A stretch of DNA of 64,000 nucleotides from Odontocerum albicorne. Lineage: Eukaryota; Arthropoda; Insecta; Trichoptera; Odontoceridae. The notes beneath the pieces were generated by a model. It ran no database searches. It had not been told where the DNA came from and was given only the letters and a program-made list of their open reading frames with translations. The DNA lies in contig OX463859.1 of the NCBI GenBank assembly GCA_949825065.1, positions 25,437,847-25,501,846 of the forward strand, given 5' to 3'. Both the position numbers and the translations under genes were made by a program. Positions 8,840 to 23,839 of this stretch are shown piece by piece; positions within the stretch are counted from its first letter, which is position 1; each line of letters begins with the position of its first letter.

Positions 8840-11800
8840 ACTCGAAAAACTGCCGTTGACGACCGAGATTGCGAAATATATGTACAAAATCACGACAGAA
8901 ATATTATTTGTTCTACGTGTTTTCGTGGTTTTGGTCCCGAACCTCTAAATTAGCGAAATTTCAATATTTTGCGTCAATATTTTCCAGTTTGAATGAATTT
9001 CATTACTTTTGACTAACAAAAAAACAATTTTATTGTGCGAAAATGCTAAAATTATGATAAATCAAGACGAAAGTGTGGTAGAAAAGCATTGAGGTTATTT
9101 ATCATATAAAACGTTCCAACCTGCTAAATTTGTATGAACATTTCTTAGTAAAAGGCTGACACTTTATACTTTTCACTCGAAAAACTGTCGTTGACGCCCG
9201 AGATTACAAAATATATGTACAAAATCATGAGAGAAATATTATTTGTTCTACGTGTTTTCGGTCCCGAACCTCCAATTTTGCGAAATTTCAATATTTTGGT
9301 TTATATTTTCCAGTTTGATTGAATTTCATTACTTTTGAATAACAAAAAAACATATTTTTTTGTGCGAAAATGCTAAAATTATGATGAATCAAGACGAAAA
9401 TGAAGTAGAAATGCATTGAGGTTATTTATGATATAAAACATTCCAAACTGCTAAATTTATATTAACATTTCTTAGTAAAAGGCTGAAACTTCATACTTTT
9501 CACTCGAAAAAATGCCTTTGACGCCCGAGATAACGAAATTAATTTACAAAATCATGACAGAAATATTATTTGTTCTTCGTGTTTTCGTGGTTTTGGTCCC
9601 GAACCTCTAAATTTCCAGTTTGAATGGATTTCATTACTTTTGACCAACAAAAAAACAAAATTTTTGTGCGAAAATGCTAAAATTTTATACTCAAACTATG
9701 ATGAATGATGAATCAAGACGATAGTATAGTTGAAATGCATTGAGGTTATTTATGATATAAAACGTTCCAACTTGCTAAATCTGTATGAACATTTCTTAGT
9801 TAAAGGCTGAAACTTTATACTTTTCACTCGAAAAACTGCCGTTGACGACCGAGATTGCGAAATATATGTACAAAATCACGACAGAAATATTATTTGTTCT
9901 ACGTGTTTTCGTGGTTTTGGTCCCGAACCTCTAATTTTGCACAATTTCAATATTTTGCGTCAATATTTTCCAGTTTGAATGAATTTCATTACTTTTGACT
10001 AACAAAAAAACATAATTTCACTCGAAAAACTGCCGTTGACGCCCAAAATTGCAAAATATATGTACGAAATCATGACACAAATATTATTTGTTCTACATGT
10101 TTTTGGTCTCAGACCTCAAATTTTGCAAAATTTCAATATTTTGCGTCAATATATTCCAGTTTGAATGATTTTCATTACTTTTGACTAACCAAAAAACATA
10201 TCTTTTAGTGCGAAAATTCTAAAACTAAGATGAATCAAAACGATAGTGTAGTAGAAATGCATTGAGGTTATTTATGATATAAAACATTCCAAACTGCTAA
10301 ATTTGTATGAACATTTCTTAGTAAAAGGCTGACACTACATACTTTTCACTCGAAAAACTGTCGTTGACGCCCGAGATTGCAAAATATATGTACAAAATCA
10401 TGACAGAAATATTATTTGTTCTACGTGTTTTCGTGGTTGTGGTCCCGAACCTCCAATTTTGCGAAATTTCAATATTTTGCGTTTATATTTTCCAGTTTGA
10501 TTGAATTTCATTACTTTTGAATAACAAAAAAACATATTTTTTTGTGCGAAAATGCTAAAATTATGATGAATCAAGACGAACGTGAAGTAGAAATGCATTG
10601 AGGTTATTTATGATATAAAACGTTCCAAACTGCTAAATCTGTATGAACATTTCTTAGTAAAAGGCTGAAACTTTATACTTTTCACTCGAAAAACTGCCTT
10701 TGACGCCCGAGATAACGAAATAAATTTACAAAATTATGACAGAAATATTATTTGTTCTACGTGTTTTCGTGGTTTTGGTCCCGAACCTCTAATTTTGCAC
10801 AATTTCAATATTTTGCGTCAATATTTTCCAGTTTGAATGCATTTCATTACTTTTGACTAACAAAAAAACATAATTTCACTCGAAAAACTGCCGTTGACGC
10901 CCAAAATTGCAAAATATATGTACGAAATCATGACACAAATATTATTTGTTCTACATGTTTTTGGTCTCAGACCTCAAATTTTGCAAAATTTCAATATTTT
11001 GCGTCAATATATTCCAGTTTTAATGATTTTCATTACTTTTGACTAACCAAAAAACATATCTTTTAGTGCGAAAATTCTAAAACTAAGATGAATCAAAACG
11101 ATAGTGTAGTAGAAATGCATTGAGGTTATTTATGATATAAAACATTCCAAACTGCTAAATTTGTATGAACATTTCTTAGTAAAAGGCTGAAACTTCATAC
11201 TTTTCACTCGAAAAACTGCCGTTGACGACCGAGATTGCGAAATATATGTACAAAATCACGACAGAAATATTATTTGTTCTACGTGTTTTCGTGGTTTTGG
11301 TCCCGAACCTCTAAATTAGCGAAATTTCAATATTTTGCGTCAATATTTTCCAGTTTGAATGAATTTCATTACTTTTGACTAACAAAAAAACAATTTTATT
11401 GTGCGAAAATGCTAAAATTATGATAAATCAAGACGAAAGTGTGGTAGAAAAGCATTGAGGTTATTTATCATATAAAACGTTCCAACCTGCTAAATTTGTA
11501 TGAACATTTCTTAGTAAAAGGCTGACACTTTATACTTTTCACTCGAAAAACTGTCGTTGACGCCCGAGATTACAAAATATATGTACAAAATCATGAGAGA
11601 AATATTATTTGTTCTACGTGTTTTTGGTCCCGAACCTCCAATTTTGCGAAATTTCAATATTTTGCGTTTATATTTTCCAGTTTGATTGAATTTCATTACT
11701 TTTGAATAACAAAAAAACATATTTTTTTGTGCGAAAATGCTAAAATTATGATGAATCAAGACGTAAATGAAGTAGAAATGCATTGAGGTTATTTATGATA

Positions 11801-13260
11801 TAAAACATTCCAAACTGCTAAATTTATATTAACATTTCTTAGTAAAAGGCTGAAACTTCATACTTTTCACTCGAAAAAATGCCTTTGACGCCCGAGATAA
11901 CGAAATTAATTTACAAAATCATGACAGAAATATTATTTGTTCTACGTGTTTTCGTGGTTTTGGTCCCGAACCTCTAAATTTCCAGTTTGAATGGATTTCA
12001 TTACTTTTGACCAACAAAAAAACAAAATTTTTGTGCGAAAATGCTAAAATTTTATACTCAAACTATGATGAATGATGAATCAAGACGATAGTATAGTTGA
12101 AATGCATTGAGGTTATTTATGATATAAAACGTTCCAACTTGCTAAATCTGTATGAACATTTCTTAGTTAAAGGCTGAAACTTTATACTTTTCACTCGAAA
12201 AACTGCCGTTGACGACCGAGATTGCGAAATATATGTACAAAATCACGACAGAAATATTATTTGTTCTACGTGTTTTCGTGGTTTTGGTCCCGAACCTCTA
12301 ATTTTGCACAATTTCAATATTTTGCGTCAAAATTTTCCAGTTTGAATGAATTTCATTACTTTTGACTAACAAAAAAACATAATTTCACTCGAAAAACTGC
12401 CGTTGACGCCCAAAATTGCAAAATATATGTACGAAATCATGACACAAATATTATTTGTTCTACGTGTTTTTGGTCTCAGACCTCAAATTTTGCAAAATTT
12501 CAATATTTTGCGTCAATATATTCCAGTTTGAATGATTTTCATTACTTTTGACTAACCAAAAAACATATCTTTTAGTGCGAAAATTCTAAAACTAAGATGA
12601 ATCAAAACGATAGTGCAGTAGAAATGCATTGAGGTTATTGATGATATAAAACGATCCAACCTGCTAAATTTGTATGAACATTTCTTAGTAAAAGGCTGAC
12701 ACTTCATACTTTTCACTCGAAAAACTGTCGTTGACTCCCGAGATTGCAAAATATATGTACAAAATCATGACAGAAATATCATTTGTTTTACGTGTTTTCG
12801 TGGTTTTGATCCCGAACCTCCAATTTTGCGAAATTTCAATATTTTGCGTTTATATTTTCCAGTTTGATTGAATTTCATTACTTTTGAATAACAAAAAAAT
12901 ATATTTTTTTGTGCGAAAATGCTAAAATTATGATGAATCAAGACGAAAGTGAAGTAGAAATGCATTGAGGTTATTTATGATATAAAACATTCCAAACTGC
13001 TAAATTTGTATTAACATTTCTTAGTAAAAGGCTGAAACTTCATACTTTTCACTCGAAAAACTGCGTTTGACGCCCGAGATAACGAAATTAATTTACAAAA
13101 TCATGACAGAAATATTATTTGTTCTACGTGTTTTCGTGGTTTTGGTCCCGAACCTCTAATTTTGCAAAATTTCAATATTTTGCGTCAATATTTACCAGTT
13201 TGAATGAATTCATTACTTTTGACTAACAAAAAAAAATAATTTCACTCGAAAAACTGCCGT
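8840..13260. repeat. ~2,367-bp higher-order duplication
   Basis: Diagnostic variants recur 2,367 bp apart: cctctaaattagcg at 8,940 and 11,307, the ttttatactcaaactatgat insertion at 9,681 and 12,048, and the block at 10,398 matching 12,765. Similarity runs for roughly 2 kb per copy, so two adjacent copies of a seven-monomer block (14 half-units) are present. Confidence 0.85.
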
Positions 13261-14004
13261 TGACGTCCGAAATTGCGAAATATATGTACGAAATCATGAC
13301 ACAAATATTATTTCTTCTACGTGTTTTTGGTTTCAGACCTCAAATTTTGCGAAATTTCAATATTTTGCGTCAATTTTTTTCCAGTTTGAATGAATTTCAT
13401 TACTTTTGACTAACAAAAAAACAATTTTTTTTGTGCGAAAATACTAAAATTATGATGAATCAAGACGATAGTGAAGTATAAATGCATTGAGGTTATTGAT
13501 GATATAAAACGTTCCAAACTGCTAAATTTGTATGAACATTTCTATGTAAAAGGCTGAAACTTCATACTTGACACTCGAAAAACTGTCGTTGACGCCCGAG
13601 ATTGCAAAATATATGTCCAAAATCATGACAGAAATATTATTTGTTCTACGTGTTTTCGTGGTTTTGGCCACGAACCTCTAATTTTGCGAAATTTCAATAT
13701 TTTGCGTAAATATTTTCTAGTTTGAATGAATTTCATTACTTTTGAATAACAAAAAAACATTTTTTTTTGTGCGAAAATGCTAAAATTATGATAAATCAAG
13801 ACGATAGCGTGGTAGAAAAGCATTGAGGTTATTTATCATATAAAACGTTCCAACTTGCTAAATTTGTATGAACATTTCTTAGTATAAGCCTTAAACTTAA
13901 TACTTTTCACTAGAAAAACTGCCGTTGACGACCGAGATTGCGAAATATATGTACCAAATCATGACATAAATATTATTTGTTTTACGTGTTTTTGGTCCCG
14001 AACC

Positions 14005-17000
14005 TCTAATTTTGCAAAATTTCAATATTTTGCGTCAATATTTTCCAGTTTGAATGAATTTCATTACTTTTGACTAACCAAAAAACATATCTTTTAGTGC
14101 GAAAATTCTAAAATTATGATGAATCAAAACGATAGTGTAGTAGAAATGCATTGAAGTTCTTAATGATATAAAACGATCCAACCTGCTTAATGTGTATGAA
14201 CATTTCTTAGTAAAAGGCTGAAACTTTATACTTTTCACTCGAAAAACTGCCGTTGACGACCGAGATTGCGAAATATATGTACAAAATGATGACAGAAATA
14301 TTATTTGTTTTACGTGTTTTCGTGGTTTTTGTCCCGAACCTCTAATTTTCCAGTTTGAATGGATTTCATTACTTTTGACCAACAAAAAAACAAAATTTTC
14401 GTGCGAAAATGCAAAAATTTTATACTAAAACTATGATGAATGATGAATCAAGACGATAGTATAGTTGAAATGCATTGAGGTTATTTATGATATAAAACGT
14501 TCCAACTTGCTAAATTTGTATGAACATTTCTTAGTAAAAGCCTTAAACTTCATACTTTTCACTAGAAAAACTGCCGTTGACGACCGAGATTGCGAAATAT
14601 ATGTACCAAATCATGACATAAATATTATTTGTTTTACGTGTTTTTGGTCCCGAACCTCTAATTTTGTCAAATTTCAATATTTTGCGTCAATATTTTCCAG
14701 TTTGAATGAATTTCCTTACTTTTGACTAACCAAAAAACAAATATTTCGTTCAAAAATATTAAAATTATGAAGAATCAAGACGAAAAATTTCGTTCAAAAA
14801 TACTAAAACTATGATAAATCAAGACGAAAAAGTGTTGTTGAAATGCATTGAGGTTATTTATGATATGAAACGTTCCAGCCTGCTAAATTTGAATGAACAT
14901 TTCTTAGTAAAAGGCTGAAACTTCATACTTTTCACTGGAAAAACTGCCGTTGACGCCCGAGATTGCGAAATATATGTACAAAATGATGACAGAAATATTA
15001 TTTGTTTTACGTGTTTTCGTGGTTTTGGTCCCGAACCTCTAATTTTCCAGTTTGAATTGATTTCATTACTTTTGACCAACAAAAAAACCAAATTTTTGTG
15101 CGAAAATGCTAAAATTTTATACTTAAACTATGATGAATGATGAATGAGATTGCAAAATATATGTACAAAATCATGACAGAAATTTTATTTGTTCGAATGC
15201 AGTTTGAATGAATTTCATTAATTTTCACTAACATAAAACAAATTTTTTTGAGCGAAAATGCTAAAATTATGATGAATCAAGACAATAGTGTAGTAGAAAT
15301 AATTTGTATGATTATTTCTTAGTAAAAGGCTGAAACTTCATACTTTTCTTTCGAAAAACAGCCGTTGACGACCAAGATTGCGAAATATATGTACAAAATC
15401 ATGACAGAAATATTATTTGTTTTACGTGTTTTCGTGGTTTTCGTCCCGAACCTCTAATTTTCCAGTTTGAATGGATTTCATTACTTTTGACCAACAAAAA
15501 AACAAAATTTTTGTGCGAAAATGCTAAAATTTTATACTAAAACTATGATGAATGAGGAATGAGATTGCAAAATATATGTACAAAATCATGACAGAAATAT
15601 TATTTGTTCTACGTGTTTTTGTGGTTTTGGTCCCGAACCTCCAATTTTGTGAAATTTCAATATTTTGCGTTTATATTTTCCAGTTTGATTGAATTTCATT
15701 ACTTTTGAATAACAAAAAAACATATTTTTTTGTGCGAAAATGCTATAATTATGATGATTCAAGACGAAAGTGAAGTAGAAATGCATTGAGGTTATTTATG
15801 ATATAAAACATTCCAAACTGCTAAATTTGTATTAACATTTCTTAGTAGATGGCTGAAACTTCATACTTTTCACTCGAAAAACTGCCTTTGACGCCCGAGA
15901 TAACGAAATAAATTTACAAAATCATGACAGAAATATTATTTGTTCTACGTGTTTTCGTGGTTTTGGTCCCAAACCTCTAATTTTGCAAAATTTCAATATT
16001 TTGCGTCAATATTTTCCAGTTTGAATGAATTTCATTACTTTTGACTAACCAAAAAACATATCTTTTAGTGCGAAAATTCTAAAATTATGATGAATCAAAA
16101 CGATAGTGTAGTAGAAATGCATTGAAGTTCTTAATGATATAAAACGATCCAACCTGCTTAATGTGTATGAACATTTCTTAGTAAAAGGCTGAAACTTTAT
16201 ACTTTTCACTCGAAAAACTGCCGTTGACGACCGAGATTGCGAAATATATGTACAAAATGATGACAGAAATATTATTTGTTTTACGTGTTTTCGTGGTTTT
16301 GGTCCCGAACCTCTAATTTTCCAGTTTGAATGGATTTCATTACTTTTGACCAACAAAAAAACAAAATTTTTGTGCGAAAATGCAAAAATTTTATACTAAA
16401 ACTATGATGAATGATGAATCAAGACGATAGTATAGTTGAAATGCATTGAGGTTATTTATGATATAAAACGTTCCAACTTGCTAAATTTGTATGAACATTT
16501 CTTAGTAAAAGCCTTAAACTTCATACTTTTCACTAGAAAAACTGCCGTTGACGACCGAGATTGCGAAATATATGTACCAAATCATGACATAAATATTATT
16601 TGTTTTACGTGTTTTTGGTCCCGAACCTCTAATTTTGTCAAATTTCAATATTTTGCGTCAATATTTTCCAGTTTGAATGAATTTCCTTACTTTTGACTAA
16701 CCAAAAAACAAATATTTCGTTCAAAAATATTAAAATTATGAAGAATCAAGACGAAAAATTTCGTTCAAAAATACTAAAACTATGATAAATCAAGACGAAA
16801 AAGTGTTGTTGAAATGCATTGAGGTTATTTATGATATGAAACGTTCCAGCCTGCTAAATTTGAATGAACATTTCTTAGTAAAAGGCTGAAACTTCATACT
16901 TTTCACTGGAAAAACTGCCGTTGACGCCCGAGATTGCGAAATATATGTACAAAATGATGACAGAAATATTATTTGTTTTACGTGTTTTCGTGGTTTTGGT

Positions 17001-17246
17001 CCCGAACCTCTAATTTTCCAGTTTGAATTGATTTCATTACTTTTGACCAACAAAAAAACCAAATTTTTGTGCGAAAATGCTAAAATTTTATACTTAAACT
17101 ATGATGAATGATGAATGAGATTGCAAAATATATGTACAAAATCATGACAGAAATATTATTTGTTTGAATGCAGTTTGAATGAATTTCATTAATTTTCACT
17201 AACATAAAACAAATTTTTTTGAGCGAAAATGCTAAAATTATGATGG
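14005..17246. repeat. 1,971-bp near-identical duplication within the satellite
   Basis: Sequence 14,005-15,275 reappears at 15,976-17,246 with the same variants in the same order. These include a shortened second half, a tandem triplication of the caagacgaaa segment, and an odd junction reading gaatgcagtttgaatgaa. Offsets checked at 14,074, 14,465 and 14,858 are all exactly 1,971. Confidence 0.9.
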
Positions 17247-18261
17247 ATCAAGACGAAAGTGAAAAATAAATGCATTGAGGTTATTTATGATATAAAACAT
17301 TCCAGCCTGCAAAAATTTGTATGAACATTTCTTAGTAAAAGGCTGAAATTCCAGTTTGAATGAATTTCATTACTTATCACTCAAAAAACTGCCGTTGACG
17401 CCCGAGATTGCGAAATATATGTACGAAATCATGACACAAATATTATTTCTTCTACGTGTTTTTGGTCTCAGACCTCAAATTTTTCGAAATTTCAATATTT
17501 TGCGTCAATATTTTTCAGTTTGAAGTAATTTCATTATTTTTGACTAACCAAAAAACATATCTTTTAGTGCGAAAATTCTAAAACTAAGATGAATCAAAAC
17601 GATAGTGTAGTAGAAATGCATTGAGGTTATTTATGATATAAAACGATCCAACCTGCTAAATTTGTATGAACATTTCTTAGTAAAAGGCTGACACTTCATA
17701 CTTTTCACTCGAAAAACTGTCGTTGACGCCCGAGATTGCAAAATATATGTACAAAATCATGACAGAAATATTATTTGTTCTACGTGTTTTCGTGGTTTTG
17801 GTCCCGAACCTCCAATTTTGCGAAATATCAATATTTTGCGTTTATATTTTCCAGTTTGATTGAATTTCATTACTTTTGAATAACAAAAAAACATATTTTT
17901 TTGTGCGAAAATGCTAAAATTATGATGAATAAAGACGAAAGTGAAGTAGAAATGCATTGGGGTTATTTATGATATAAAACGTTCCAAACTGCTAAATTTG
18001 TATTAACATTTCTTAGTAAAAGGCTGAAACTTCATACTTTTCACTCGAAAAACTGCCATGCACGCCCGAGATAACGAAATAAATTTACAAAATCATGACA
18101 GAAATATTATTTGTTCTACGTGTTTTCGTGGTTTTGGTCCCGAACCTCTAATTTTGCAAAATTTCAATATTTTCCAGTTTGAATGAATTTCATTACTTTT
18201 GACTAACAAAAAAAAATAATTTCACTCGAAAAACTGCCGTTGACGTCCGAAATTGCGAAAT

Positions 18262-20937
18262 ATATGTACGAAATCATGACACAAATATTATTTCTTCTAC
18301 GTGTTTGTGGTCTCAGACCTCAAATTTTGCGAAATTTCAATATTTTGCGTCAATATTTTCCAGTTTGAATGAATTTCATTACTTTTGACTAACCAAAAAA
18401 CATATCTTTTAGTGCAAAAATTCTAAAATTATGATGAATCAAAACGATAGTGTAGTAGAATGCATTGAGGTTCTTAATGATATAAAAAAACGATCCAACC
18501 TGCTTAATTTGTATGAACATTTCTTAGTAAAAGGCTGAAACTTTATACTTTTCACTCGAAAAACTGCCGTTGACGACCAAGATTGCGAAATACATGTATG
18601 AAATCATGACAGAAATATTATTTGCTGTTCGTGTTTTCGTGGCTTTGGTCCGGAACCTCTAATTTTGCAAAATTTCAATATTTTGCGTCAATATTTTCCA
18701 GTTTGAATGAATTTCATTACTTTTAACTAACAAAAAAACAATTTTATTGTGCGAAAATGCTAAAATTATGATAAATCAAGACGAAAGTGTGGTAGAAAAG
18801 CATTGAGGTTATTTATCATATAAAACGTTCCAATCTGATAAATTTGTATGAACATTTCTTAGTAAAAGGCTGACACTTTATACTTTTCACTCGAAAAACT
18901 GTCGTTGACGCCCGAGATTACAAAATATATGTACAAAATCATGAGAGAAATATTATTTGTTCTACGTGTTTGTGGTCCCGAACCTCCAATTTTGCGAAAT
19001 TTCAATATTTTGCGTTTATATTTTCCAGTTTGATTGAATTTCATTACTTTTGAATAACAAAAAAACATATTTTTTTGTGCGAAAATGCTAAAATTATGAT
19101 GAATCAAGACGAACGTGAAGTAGAAATGCATTGAGGTTATTTATGATATAAAACGTTCCAAACTGCTAAATTTGTATTAACATTTCTTAGTGAAAGGCTG
19201 AAACTTCATACTTTTCACTCGAAAAACTGCCTTTGACGCCCGAGATAACGAAATAAATTTACAAAATTATGACAGAAATATTATTTGTTCTACGTGTTTT
19301 CGTGGTTTTGGTCCCGAACCTCTAATTTTGCAAAATTTCAATATTTTGCGTCAATATTTTCCAGTTTGAATGAATTTCATTACTTTTGACTAACCAAAAA
19401 ACATATCTTTTAGTGCGAAAATTCTAAAATTATGATGAATCAAAACGATAGTGTAGTAGAAATGCATTGAGGTTCTTAATGATATAAAACGATCCAACCT
19501 GCTAAATTTGTATGAACATTTCTTAGTAAAAGGCTGAAACTTTATACTTTTCACTCGAAAAACTGCCGTTGACGACCGAGATTGCGAAATATATGTAAAA
19601 AATGATGACAGATATATGATTTGTTTTACGTGTTTTCGTGGTTTTGGTCCCGAACCTCTAAATTTCCAGTTTGAATGGATTTCATTACTTTTGACCAACA
19701 AAAAAACAAAATTTTTGTGCGAAAATGCTAAAATTTTATACTCAAACTATGATGAATGATGAATCAAGACGATAGTATAGTTGAAATGCATTGAGGTTAT
19801 TTATGATATAAAACGTTCCAACTTGCTAAATCTGTATGAACATTTCATAGTTAAAGGCTAAAACTTTATACTTTTCACTCGAAAAACTGCCGTTGACGAC
19901 CGAGATTGCGAAATATATGTACAAAATCACGACAGAAATATTATTTGTTCTACGTGTTTTCGTGGTTTTGGTCCCGAACCTCTAAATTTGCGAAATTTCA
20001 ATATTTTGCGTCAATATTTTCCAGTTTGGATGAATTTCATTACTTTTGACTAACAAAAAAACATAATTTCACTCGAAAAACTGCAGTTGACGCCCAAAAT
20101 TGCAAAATATATGTACGAAATCATGACACAAATATTATTTCTTCTACGTGTTTGTGGTCTCAGACCTCAAATTTTGCGAAATTTCAATATTTTGCGTCAA
20201 TATTTTCCAGTTTGAATGAATTTCATTACTTTTGACTAACCAAAAAACATATCTTTTAGTGCAAAAATTCTAAAATTATGATGAATCAAAACGATAGTGT
20301 AGTAGAATGCATTGAGGTTCTTAATGATATAAAAAAACGATCCAACCTGCTTAATTTGTATGAACATTTCTTAGTAAAAGGCTGAAACTTTATACTTTTC
20401 ACTCGAAAAACTGCCGTTGACGACCAAGATTGCGAAATACATGTATGAAATCATGACAGAAATATTATTTGCTGTTCGTGTTTTCGTGGCTTTGGTCCGG
20501 AGCCTCTAATTTTGCAAAATTTCAATATTTTGCGTCAATATTTTCCAGTTTGAATGAATTTCATTACTTTTAACTAACAAAAAAACAATTTTATTGTGCG
20601 AAAATGCTAAAATTATGATAAATCAAGACGAAAGTGTGGTAGAAAAGCATTGAGGTTATTTATCATATAAAACGTTCCAATCTGATAAATTTGTATGAAC
20701 ATTTCTTAGTAAAAGGCTGACACTTTATACTTTTCACTCGAAAAACTGTCGTTGACGCCCGAGATTACAAAATATATGTACAAAATCATGAGAGAAATAT
20801 TATTTGTTCTACGTGTTTGTGGTCCCGAACCTCCAATTTTGCGAAATTTCAATATTTTGCGTTTATATTTTCCAGTTTGATTGAATTTCATTACTTTTGA
20901 ATAACAAAAAAACATATTTTTTTGTGCGAAAATGCTA
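18262..20937. repeat. 1,847-bp duplication marked by gatataaaaaaacgatcc
   Basis: About 0.8 kb starting near 18,262 recurs 1,847 bp downstream. Both copies share agtagaatgcattgaggt (one base short of the usual gaaatgc) and the expanded gatataaaaaaacgatcc. A different overlapping block, 19,093-20,080, recurs 3,028 bp downstream at 22,120-23,107, marked by agatatatgatttg. Confidence 0.85.
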
Positions 20938-23839
20938 AAACTATAATGAATCAAGACGAAAATGAAGTAGAAATGCATTGAGGTTATTTATGATATAAAA
21001 CATTCCAAACTGCTAAATTTATATTAACATTTCTTAGTAAAAGGCTGAAACTTCATACTTTTCACTCGAAAAAATGCCTTTGACGCCCGAGATAAAGAAA
21101 TTAATTTACAAAATCATGACAGAAATATTATTTGTTCAACGTGTTTTCGTGGTTTTGGTCCCGAACCTCTATATTTCCAGTTTGAATGGATTTCATTACT
21201 TTTGACCAACAAAAAAACAAAATTTTTGTGCGAAAATGCTAAAATTTTATACTCAAACTATGATGAATGATGAATCAAGACGATAGTATAGTTGAAATGC
21301 ATTGAGGTTATTTATGATATAAAACGTTCCAACTTGCAAAATTTGTATGAACATTTCTTAGTTAAAGGCTGAAACTTTATACTTTTCACTCGAAAAACTG
21401 CCGTTGACGACCGAGATTGCGAAATATATGTACAAAATCACGACAGAAAAATTATTTGTTCTACGTGTTTTCGTGGTTTTGGTCCCAAACCTCTAAATTT
21501 GCGAAATTTCAATATTTTGCGTCAATATTTTCCAGTTTGAATGAATTTCATTACTTTTGACTAACAAAAAAACATAATTTCACTCGAAAAACTGCCGTTG
21601 ACGCTCAAAATTGCAAAATATATGTACGAAATCATGACACAAATATTATTTGATCTACATGTTTTTGTCTCAGACCTTAAATTTTGCAAAATTTCAATAT
21701 TTTGCGTCAATATATTGCAGTTTGAATGATTTTCATTACTTTTGACTAACCAAAAAACATATCTTTTAGTGCGAAAATTCTAAAACTAAGATGAATCAAA
21801 ACGATAGTGTAGTAGAAATGCATTGAGGTTATTTATGATATAAAACGATCCAACCTGCTAAATTTGTATGAACATTTCTTAGTAAAAGGCTGACACTTCA
21901 TACTTTTCACTCGAAAAACTGTCGTTGACGCCCGAGATTGCAAAATATATGTACAAAATCATGACAGAAATATTAATTGTTCTACGTGTTTTCGTGGTTT
22001 TGGTCCCGAACCTCCAATTTTGCAAAATTTCAATATTTTGCGTTTATATTTTCCAGTTTGATTGAACTTCATTACTTTTGAATAACAAAAAAACATATTT
22101 TTTTGTGCGAAAATGCTAAAATTATGATGAATCAAGACGAACGTGAAGTAGAAATGCATTGAGGTTATTTATGATATAAAACGTTCCAAGCTGCTAAATT
22201 TGTATTAACATTTCTTAGTGAAAGGCTGAAACTTCATACTTTTCACTCGAAAAACTGCCTTTGACGCCCGAGATAACGAAATAAATTTACAAAATTATGA
22301 CAGAAATATTATTTGTTCTACGTGTTTTCGTGGTTTTGGTCCCGAACCTCTAATTTTGCAAAATTTCAATATTTTGCGTCAATATTTTCCAGTTTGAATG
22401 AATTTCATTACTTTTGACTAACCAAAAAACATATCTTTTAGTACGAAAATTCTAAAATTATGATAAATCAAAACGATAGTGTAGTAGAAATGCATTGAGG
22501 TTCTTATTGATATAAAACGATCCAACCTGCTAAATTTGTATGAACATTTCTTAGTAAAAGGCTGAAACTTTATACTTTTCACTCGAAAAACTGCCGTTGA
22601 CGACCGAGATTGCGAAATATATGTAAAAAATGATGACAGATATATGATTTGTTTTACGTGTTTTCGTGGTTTTGGTCCCGAACCTCTAAATTTCCAGTTT
22701 GAATGGATTTCATTACTTTTGACCAACAAAAAAACAAAATTTTTGTGCGAAAATGCTAAAATTTTATACTTAAACTATGATGAATGATGAATCAAGACGA
22801 TAGTATAGTTGAAATGCATTGAGGTTATTTATGATATAAAACGTTCCAACTTGCTAAATCTGTATGAACATTTCATAGTTAAAGGCTAAAACTTTATACT
22901 TTTCACTCGAAAAACTGCCGTTGACGACCGAGATTGCGAAATATATGTACAAAATCACGACAGAAATATTATTTGTTCTACGTGTTTTCGTGGTTTTGGT
23001 CCCGAACCTCTAAATTTGCGAAATTTCAATATTTTGCGTCAATATTTTCCAGTTTGGATGAATTTCATTACTTTTGACTAACAAAAAAACATAATTTCAC
23101 TCGAAAAACTGCCGTTGACGCCCAAAATTGCAAAATATATGTACGAAATCATGACACAAATATTATTTGTTCTACATGTTTTTGTCTCAGACCTCAAATT
23201 TTGCAAAATTTCAATATTTTGCGTCAATATATTGCAGTTTGAATGATTTTCATTACTTTTGACTAACCAAAAAACATATCTTTTAGTGCGAAAATTCTAA
23301 AACTAAGATGAATCAAAACGATAGTGTAGTAGAAATGCATTGAGGTTATTTATGATATAAAACGATCCAACCTGCTAAATTTGTATGAACATTTCTTAGT
23401 AAAAGGCTGACACTTCATACTTTTCACTCGAAAAACTGTCGTTGACGCCCGAGATTGCAAAATATATGTACAAAATCATGACAGAAATATCATTTGTTTT
23501 ACGTGTTTTCGTGTTTTTGATCCCGAACCTCCAATTTTGCGAAATTTCAATATTTTGCGTTTATATTTTCCAGTTTGATTGAATTTCATTACTTTTGAAT
23601 AACAAAAAAAACATATTTTTTTGTGCGAAAATGCTAAAATTATGATGAATCAAGACGAAAGTGAAGTAGAAATGCATTGAGGTTATTTATGATATAAAAC
23701 ATTCCAAACTGCTAAATTTGTATAAACATTTCTTAGTAAAAGGCTGAAACTTCATACTTTTCACTCGAAAAACTGCCTTTGACGCCCGAGATAACGAAAT
23801 TAATTTACAAAATCATGACAGAAATATTATTTGTTCTAC